DNA of 64,000 bases from Plasmodium brasilianum. Taxonomy: Eukaryota > Apicomplexa > Aconoidasida > Haemosporida > Plasmodiidae. Made by a program: the position numbers and the translations under genes. The notes below the pieces were generated by a model. The model had not been told where the DNA came from and did no database searches. It saw nothing but the letters and a program-made list of their open reading frames with translations. Of the stretch, positions 56,001 through 64,000 are shown piece after piece; position 1 is the first letter of the stretch, and every line of letters starts with the position of its first letter. Where the stretch lies: the NCBI RefSeq assembly GCF_023973825.1, contig NC_090124.1:1543501-1607500 (forward strand), given 5' to 3'.

Positions 56001-58279
56001 AAAATGAAATAAGGTTTCAAGTATTGAGGGAGGAGATGGAAAATGAGGGAAATAGAGAAAATTCGAAAAATGAGAGAAATAGGGAAAATTCGAAAAATGA
56101 GGAAAAGAAGAAACACTCGAAATGTACCAATTTACTATGTAGAAATACACCAAGCACAATGATCATTTCCTCAAATGAAAAAAGAGATAAAGGTTTGGTC
56201 AATAACGAAAGGCAGAGTAAATTACAGCAAATAAAGGAATATTTGAATGATAGGAAAAGACTTGTTTTTGAAAAATATTTCTCAAGCATTAGGGAAGCTG
56301 GTATAAAGGAAGAGCACACATTAAAAAAGGGTAAAATTATTGAACACTGTGAAAATGTAACAAGTAATTTCGATATGCATTTCTTTACCATATGCGATGG
56401 TCATGGTGATACCCATGCATCTCTTTTTTTAATACAGAATGCTCATAAAATATTTTACTATCTTTTAATTAATACCTTTTTTAGTATTCATTTTTCTTTA
56501 AAGATATTGAGCCCATTGCTCGATTTGTTATACTATATAGCGTGTTATGGAAAAAATGTAAATACTTATTCCGGTTCCTGTATTATTAATGTACTATTAA
56601 GGAAAAATTATATATATGTTAATAACACAGGAGATAGTAAATGTGCACTAGTAACATTTAACCTCGACAAATTTGAACATAAGGAAAAAGAGCAGGACGA
56701 AATGGGAAAAGGGGTACAGAAAAAGAAGCAAAGTAGAAAAGGTAGGGGAAAGAAGAGAGAGAAAGGGAGTAATCATAACATAAGTCACAGTAGTGTTAGC
56801 AGCGGCACTGAAAGAGCGATCAACACAGATTACCACTGCTATGATATCAACTTGAATTCTATTTCTTATAACGAGTTAAATTCTGAACACAACTGCAACA
56901 ACTACTCGGAGTACTTGAGAATGTACAAAGCCTATTATTATAATAGTTTAAGAAAAGAGCATATGAAGACAAAGGAGCAGGCGAATGTTCATATTCATAC
57001 TGATACAAAGATAGGGATGAAAGTCAATAGTAGTGTTATATACGAAAATGCGTGTAAGGAGGTTTGCAGTAGTAAGGAAGATGAATGCGACGATAATTTT
57101 GTCCAAAAAAAAAAAATAAAAAAAAAAAGTAAAGGAGGTAACAGTAAGGGAACGAAAAATGATGAGGAAAAAAGGGAAAAAGACAACAAGAAGAAAGATG
57201 CGAAGAAAAATATAAAACGAAACGCAAAGTGCAATGCGAAAGGTAAAACAAGAAAACACGCCGAGCTAGACAACGATTTAAACGAAAAAATTGCAAAAAT
57301 TAACGACTACATTTTAAGAGAGGATGGAAAACAAGTAAGCATAGGAAATTTTTCCAATGAATTAATAAAACTTAATAGGTTGGATGGCTGTTTACATCCG
57401 TCCAGGGTTATAGGTGATTATGATTTGAAGAAAAAGTATTACAACAATGAAATATTTATTTTATCGAATAATTCAAATATATATAAGTATAACCTGAACA
57501 ACGTTAATTTTTTTAATAACATACATTACTTTTACACACATAGGAATTGCACTGCATGTAATGAAAGTCATGTTTTATGTAGTTATGGAAAAATTAATCT
57601 TATCGATAACATTATTCTTTCAAGTCGAACAGAACTCCTTTTGCAAAAAAAAAATAAATTAAAAACATTAAATCAGTATTACTTTCCTAACCATTGTCCC
57701 GAAAATTTGTGTGACAGTAGTTCTCTTGGAAGTCATGGCAGTGCAAATATATATAATGGACAACACGAATTAGTTGAGGCATTTATGAAAATTTATAAAG
57801 ACGATACTTTTAAAAATGCTGATATTCGCAACTGTGTTAAGAACAAAACAGAAAATATAGGCATACGTTTGAAAGAACAATTTTCTCCTTATATTGATAT
57901 TAAAAGTACTACACTAAATGGTAATTGTTTTTACAAAAAAGATAAAAAGAATTTTTTCCATTTTTTAATAATTGCATCCGATGGTGTTTTTGAGTTTATT
58001 AATCCTCTTTTCATTTTAAACATTTTAAAAAATAATAAATCAGTTTATAAAAAAATTCAAAAAATTTATAAAATTTATAACACATATAATAATAGTGTTA
58101 TTTCTCATTCAAAAAGTAATGAGGAGATCAACTCAAGGATGCACAAATACATGATCACAAAGAAGGAATGTACCAAATTAGCAAAAGATATAGTTAAATG
58201 CTCCGTAAGTAGCGGAAATTTTGATGATAGCACATGTTTTTGTATTTTTTTATTTCCTACATTGTTTTTTACGGACTAA
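53008..58279 (+). CDS. Protein phosphatase 2C-type (PPM family), large, two exons
   Basis: Metal-dependent Ser/Thr phosphatase. Exon 1 is 53008-54096 (363 codons, ending DDYLHM at a GTGAGT donor). Exon 2 is 54245-58279 after CATCAG, phase 0, giving 1707 residues. The join places THNTVAMKNAFSFTYG next to GFYSRQGKYHHNED (about 379-392), the first PP2C motif. Other motifs are FTICDGHGDTHAS (Asp about 1081), GSCIINVLLRKNYIYVNNTGDSK, HPSRVIGDYDLKK, FLIIASDGVFEF (Asp about 1609) and GNFDDSTCFCIFLF at the C-terminus. All metal-binding Asp positions appear kept. Insertions of up to about 690 residues, rich in Lys/Asn/Ser, spread the catalytic core over about 1330 residues. There is no signal or membrane segment. 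I do not assign a PPM number. Confidence 0.9.
55086..55345 (+). repeat. Coding 24-bp repeat (SEGVSKSI), then 12-bp degenerate repeat
   Basis: Seven near-identical eight-residue units SEGVSKSI in the first long PP2C insertion, followed by four-residue units of the type KNVR, TNVS and TNVN. Each 24-bp unit contains GGGGTAAGTAAG, i.e. a perfect donor-like GTAAGT on the coding strand. Confidence 0.92.
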
Positions 58280-59945
58280 TATTTTTAAGAAAAATTATCT
58301 TGTCTATTTATTTTTTTCGTTTCAATGTGTAAGAGTATACCTACTTTATGGAGTATACCTACCTTATGGAGTATACCGACCTTATGAAGTATATTGACCT
58401 ATGGAGCATATATTTGCTTGTATGCATACGTTTACATGTATATATATTTGTCTAGCATATCCGCTTTATATCATAAATATCCCAGTGTTTATTTTGGAAC
58501 CATTTTGTATAATTACCTGACTTGTGCATGTTTTTTTTTTTTTCTTTTGTTTTTGTTAAAATATGAGAAATTTTTTTATGGGAACTATATGTTAAATAGC
58601 AAATATGCGTACACCGTATGTGTATACATACGACTGAAATTGTAACACGAACAAATATCTGTCTGAAAAAACATTTGTGCGCGCATGTGTACTGTTTAGT
58701 TTTTTTCTATTACACGTACGTGCGTATATAAGGATATGTATATAAATATATATGTCCCTTTGGCCTGTCGATTTACTACGAATTTTGTGTAGGTGAATGA
58801 TATAAAGAGAAGTATTGAAACCTGTGGGGTTTGAAAAAAAAGGGAGATCGTTTATTTTTAGTATCATACAAAATATTCTACAATGTTAATAAAATGCGCA
58901 TTTTCTTTGTCGTAAAAACAGCGCGACGATGGAGTGGTTAATCTTTTTCCCTCTTTCAATGGTACACAAATATTTACGCATGGGAATAATTCAGGTATAC
59001 GTATACATACATACATACGCACGTAAATTTATATATACAAACATATATATATATATATATAAGTACACAATAAGATTATTTTAAAATTTGTATTAATTTT
59101 TTTTTAATTTCTCGGATGATGAAAATTGTTTTATGCTATACGATTTATGTACATTTTGTTGTTACGACCCTTCTGCCTTGGCTCCACTTTCTGTTAATAA
59201 TTTTCACTTAAATAGAATGACAGCGGTACTTTCAATTATGTTTATGTGTATTGCCATTTACATTTAATTGTACATTTTATTTTATTGCGTGTACACATAG
59301 TACCATGTAGTACGTAGTACAGCAGGGTCCTCATTTTGGTAATTTTATCTTGAACATTTATTCTTACAGTTACTGTTACTTGCTAGTGCTACTATTATAT
59401 GATAAAGCTTGTTTATATATTATTTTGGAACTTACTTCAAAATTTTTTTAAAGATTTTTTTTCCCTCTTCCTAAAATTTGCAATGTATTTGTATATCTAT
59501 TGAAAACATTTTTAAGAATAATTTTTTTTTGTTCTGTAGTTAGTAATTTTTTCGTATGTTTTTTGCCCTTTTTTAATTTATTTTGTTTTACCTTGCTGCT
59601 TTTTATTTTTCTGCATTTCGCTTTGCTAAATTTTTATTTAATTTTTTTTTTATTTTTACTACTGGCGTAGTTCAACACTGTGCCATGGTGCTTAATTAAC
59701 CAAAGAAAGCAAATGATAAAGAAAAGGAAAAAAGGAGAAAAAAAGAAGGGGCAGTAAGTATAAGGGCAGAATAAGGAAAAGATAGGAGGAAGCAAAGACG
59801 AGGAAAGGACAAACTTATTGATCAAGTGGAAAAGCGGAAAAAGCGGCATATTAGGCGTAAGTAAGGGATAGTAGGCATAAGTAAGCGGAGGAAAGTGAAA
59901 ATAGGCGCAAGTCGAAACGAATCTATACAGGCAGACTGTCTTTCC
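58280..59945. other. Intergenic region between PP2C and COG4
   Basis: 1.7 kb between two plus-strand genes. An 18-19 bp array of GAGTATACCTACCTTATG (about four copies) lies at 58330-58395. TACATA/TATATA tracts lie at 59000-59062, T-runs near 59096 and 59640, and a purine-rich, GGAAAA/GGCAGTAAG-type stretch at 59700-59890 precedes the COG4 ATG. I see no gene or RNA. Confidence 0.68.
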
Positions 59946-62900
59946 ATGCCGCTCGACACGAATATGCAGACACATACATCGAGCACCGACACAAGCGAAG
60001 AAAATGAAAGTGATATGGATGAGGATGTGAACAAATTAAATGAGTACATTGAAAAACTAGACTTGTTAAATAATAGTTGTGAATTGCAAATAAAAATGAA
60101 TCAACAAAAAGAGAAAGAAAATTTCGTTAATAATATTGATGATATAAATATATATATTAGAAAACATATCTCCTTTAAAAAAAAATTAGACGATATAAAT
60201 AAGTCTTTTAAGAAAAACTGTAATTATGAAGCTTTTTCAAGAATAGAAAAAGTATATAAAACCATATCACATATAAATTCATCTTACGAATATATTACAT
60301 TAAAAATAAAACTAGATGAATATATTGAGCACATAGAAAACAACATAAAAACGAATTATCTTAACACCATTTCGTATTTGAACCACTTTTTAGAGATAAG
60401 AAAAAATATATATAGATATAACTCCTCTAGCTTTCTTTATTCAAAGGATGAGAATTATAGTAATAGTAATAGTAATAGTAAAAGTAATAGTAACAGTAAC
60501 AGTAACAGTAAAAGTAAAAGTAAAAGTAATCGCAATAGTAATCGCAATGGTAATTGTAATAATGAGTATTGGAAATTTCGAAGTCCTGAGGAAAGAATTA
60601 TTGAAAACGACATTGTTGATTTTGTTAATTATAAAAGGGCACTTATATTTCACAATTTTCTGAGCAAAAAAAGTGATGAACATTCTCAGGCATATATACA
60701 AATTTATAACATGGACAGGGAGAAAATTAACCTATTAACCAGGTAAAACATTATCTATTGAGATAGATAATGCATAATAATAGTGAAAAGAGTTTTACTA
60801 GAGACAGACAAGCACCTGCATGTGCCAACTCATCCATATATATATTTACTTTAAAATATTTACGTAATACATTTTTACTGCACATATTCATGTGCGTGCA
60901 TGAAAATTTTCCAGCGTTTGAATATATATTCCCATTTTTTTCACGTTGCAGATACTACTGCAACGTGAAGAGTCTCATCGAGGGAGAAATTAACGAGTGC
61001 ATCAAGAAGAAAGACATAAAAAGTATTAAGACAAAAATTAACACATACCTTAGTCTTTTCCAGCATAAGGAAAGCAGTTGGTCTGATTTAAGAAATAACA
61101 ATAGCAATGTGAGCAGTGTGAATAAGCCCAATGATAAGAAAAGTGAGGGGAGGGAAGTAAGTTGGATCGGTAAGAGAGAGGATGGTACGGAACAGCATAA
61201 CCATATTAGCAATAAGGGTTACTCAGATAACACAAACAGCCATGCACGCATAGAAAAAAAGGAACGCGAAAATGACGACATAGAAAAAAGGTACGAACGA
61301 TACAGTGGTAATAGTAATAGGAACAGGTATAACGAAAGTTATGATGACAGCTTTTCTTCGAGCAAGTCCGAGAGCGAACACAGCGGAATGTCGATCAGGC
61401 ATAAGGAGAAAAAAAATGCCAATGAATATGCGGAAAAAAGAAGAAGAAGAAGAAGAAGAAGAGGGAAAAAAGGACAAATGGAAGAAATGAAAGAAGGGGA
61501 AGAAGTGGAAGAGGAGGAACAGGAACAGGAGCAGACGCAGCGGCAAGTAGAAGGAAGGGAGGCGGAGGAACCAATGACATGCAACGTGGATGAGTGCATG
61601 CTGTATTTTGAGGAGTACCTGTATATATGTTACATAACAATCACAGTAGTCGAAATGGAAGTGGAAAACGTTTTGGATTTATTAAATAAGAAAGTCATGA
61701 GTAAGGAAGATAACATGTACATCGAGTGCATAAAGAGTACATACAAGTGTTTATTCAAATACAACGTCTTTTTTGAAAAGTTAGTTCATGATAATGTTAT
61801 ATATATAATATATAATAGAAAAATAGAACTGCTATTCAATAAGGTAATAAATGTAATGTTTAATCGGTTTTTTACTCAAGTAAAATTATCAATACAAAAT
61901 TTTGATGAGTTAAAGAATTATGATAAAAATATTGAAATATTGTCGTTGTTATGTTATAATTTTCTTAGTATAAAAAAGTATTTACACCATTTATCATTTG
62001 ATAAATTTCAAAAAATAAATTCTCTGTATGATATTAAAAATTATATAAATACGAATATATTTTCACAAGAAACGGGGTTGTATAAAAACTTGCCATATAT
62101 AAACTTGATACAAGACACTATTTGTTCGTACATAGATCATGAAGTTTTGTTTTCTAAACATTGTATAGATAAGGCATATATATTAACAGATGATATTATG
62201 TTATCACTAATAGATGAAAAAAACAAAAAAGAGATAACACTAGAAGACCATTTTAATTTTGATGATATAATAAATAATAATAATGAATTTACTTCTACCT
62301 TTCTAGAGGATGCATTTTATATTTTTCAAAAATCGATGTGTAGGAGTATTAATATGAATGAAATTAATACAATATGTGTTTTAATAAATAATATTATGAT
62401 TGTATTGTCAACTACTCTTAAGAATTACTTAAAGGAGAACATAAAAACCAGTAAAAATATTTATTCATCTTATATTCATGATATAAATAATCTGAAAAAT
62501 TTTTCATTTTCCAGTTTGTTGAAAAGTATTGATAGCAATAATTATTTAGAAGACAATCACAGTTACAAAACCTTGATTATAGCTCAAAACTTCGTCAGCT
62601 CGCTGACTTACATCAGCGGCGATCATCCAAGCGGCATTGGTAGTGGCAATAATAATAGCGGTATAAATAATAGCGGCATAAATAATAGCGGCATAAATAA
62701 TAGCGGCATAAATAATAGCGGCATAAATAGCGGTAGTAATAACAATTCCTTGGGAAACTTGAGCAGAGCCAACTCTTCCAAGGGCGCGATAAACCTCCAT
62801 AATGCTAATAATAGTGCCAACATTAACAACATGGGTAGTAAGAACACTACAAGCAATAACGCTAGCAGTACTAACCATAAAAGTATGAACAATAGAAGCA

Positions 62901-64000
62901 ATGATAACAGTAGTGGTAATAATGGCGGTGGTAGTAGCGGTTTTTCCGCAGGGGTAGAAAAGGCAAAGGACGTTTACGACTACGTAACACGTGAGCACCT
63001 TCAGAACTTGTTTAACCCCTTATCGGATAAAAAAAATATGGAAGGTCAAATAATCAACTCCAAATTTAGTTATCCGCATTGCATAAATAATTTGGATGCA
63101 TGCTATCAATATATTCAAAAATACAAAATGTTTATCAGTAATTATTTTATGGAAAAATTTATTGAAAATAATAATGAAAACAAAAAAGAAGTGCAGAATT
63201 ATTTACTTATGTTTAACAATGCTTTGGCAAATTATGATAATCTCTTAAAGGATTATGAAAAGATAAATATGGAAAATTGTAAAACGTTATTAAATATTTT
63301 AAAAATACATTTCATAAGTCAACTAGTGATAATTGAAAACATCAATTTTGATATAACACATGAACAATATTCTTATTATCAGTTGAATGACCCATATATA
63401 CAGAATTTAATTAATAGAATAAAATTAATCTTGTATCACATATCGTTGTATTACAATCAGAGCATTTTCCACATTTCTATTAACTTGCTGGCAGAGAAGG
63501 TTAAATTCTGAGATAACTGCGAAGAGGATGCGCGTTTTGCTAGAAAAATTAAAATGCATACATACATACATACATACATAAATACGTACATACATACATA
63601 AATACGTACATACATACATAAATACGTACATACATACATAAATAAATACATATATACATAAATACGTACATACATACATACATAGATACAAAAATACGTA
63701 CATACATAGATACATACATAAATAAATACATATGTGCGTACGTACATGCCATACGTTGCACATGTAACGTGTGTATAAATATATGGTCTCTTCACTCCTT
63801 TTAGTGTGTACCGTTACACGAGAACATATGTGTGTGTATATCCAAAATTTGTGTGCGAGTGTACTTAAACTCATGTACACCGCGCAGACGCACATATTCA
63901 TGTTTGTCCATTCTCACTTGTTCAGATATGCAAGTACATTGAACGGATCATTCGAACGAAGAAATTCAGTATATACGGATGCGTGCAGATAGACAACGAT
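59946..64000 (+). CDS. COG4: Conserved oligomeric Golgi complex subunit 4 (COG4), partial at right edge
   Basis: Subunit of the COG tether that holds vesicles for retrograde traffic within the Golgi. Exon 1 is 59946-60742 (ATG 59946; ends ACCAG/GTAAAA). Exon 2 is 60952-63499 (after TTGCAG, restoring Arg across the junction). Exon 3 is 63926 to the window edge, after CACTTGTTCAG, phase 0. Exons 1 and 2 give 1115 codons. FLEDAFYIFQKSMCRSINM followed by CVLINNIMIVLSTTL matches the family's VDDVFYI.KKC..RA.....D..CAMINLA. YYQLNDPYIQNLINRI matches its YE.NDPWVQQF. The third exon (ICKYIERIIRTKKFSIYGCV) matches the segment after LVAVELEK. Insertions rich in Ser/Asn and Lys/Glu lie at both ends of exon 2. 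About 150-180 further residues would be expected beyond the edge. Confidence 0.85.
60456..60555 (+). repeat. Coding Ser-Asn/Ser-Lys dipeptide repeat in COG4 exon 1
   Basis: AGTAAT/AGTAAA/AATCGC hexamers encoding (S-N)n, (S-K)n and R-N-S-N, about 30 residues, near the end of exon 1. Confidence 0.9.
62650..62735 (+). repeat. Coding 15-bp repeat (NNSGI) in COG4 exon 2
   Basis: Five near-identical units encoding NNSGI, within an Asn/Ser/Gly-rich insertion (about 62630-62945) that separates two conserved parts of COG4. Confidence 0.92.
63548..63735. repeat. ACAT-based array (20-bp register) in COG4 intron 2
   Basis: Units of AAATACGTACATACATACAT, with AAATAAATACATATATACAT variants. It occupies nearly half of the proposed intron 63500-63925. 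Open minus-strand frames over it are Tyr/Val/Cys repeats and are not genes. Confidence 0.85.

Overview
The window is a stretch of nuclear chromosome from a malaria parasite (Plasmodium). The base composition is very AT-rich, with long A/T homopolymers and simple-sequence arrays. Proteins carry Asn/Lys/Asp-rich insertions, intergenic regions run from 0.4 to 4.3 kb, introns are AT-rich, and there are hallmark parasite genes: the sporozoite adhesin TLP, malate:quinone oxidoreductase, a divergent NDC80 and pyridoxal kinase. From memory, the order AP-2 alpha, TOM40, MQO, TLP, NDC80, PdxK matches part of P. falciparum chromosome 6. The composition is less extreme than P. falciparum (many ATGT/ACAT and CAG/CAA repeats), so a P. 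malariae/P. ovale-type species is my guess, not a demonstration.

Layout, left to right: AP-2 alpha adaptin (minus, running off the left edge through an intron); TOM40 (plus); a large GCFC/PAXBP1-like protein with 54 consecutive Gln (minus); MQO (minus); a RABL3-like GTPase (plus); an HROB-like OB-fold protein (plus); TLP (minus); a poorly resolved 3-kb region ending in a 114-residue ORF (plus); a large protein of unknown function split by a homopolymer frameshift (minus); a coiled-coil protein of unknown function (plus); NDC80 in four exons (minus); a CCDC174-like protein in two exons (minus); pyridoxal kinase in three exons (minus); a 1707-residue PP2C-type phosphatase in two exons (plus); and COG4 in at least three exons, running off the right edge (plus).

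The genes do not form an operon or one pathway. They are housekeeping genes (vesicle traffic: AP-2, COG4, perhaps RABL3; mitochondrion: TOM40, MQO; nucleus and chromosomes: NDC80, HROB-like, GCFC-like, CCDC174-like; cofactor supply: PdxK) with one stage-specific surface gene (TLP). Several gene ends lie in exons that simple reading frames miss. I rebuilt these from splice signals and phase for AP-2 alpha, NDC80, CCDC174-like, PdxK, PP2C and COG4.

I found no mobile element, CRISPR array, tRNA or rRNA, and no clearly new biological system. The most useful observations are two genes that each appear to lack one base in a homopolymer (TLP signal peptide; the 36.8-40.9 kb gene), hidden terminal exons, a run of intergenic and intronic arrays sharing a 16-bp period, and unusual catalytic or metal-site residues in TLP and the RABL3-like GTPase.
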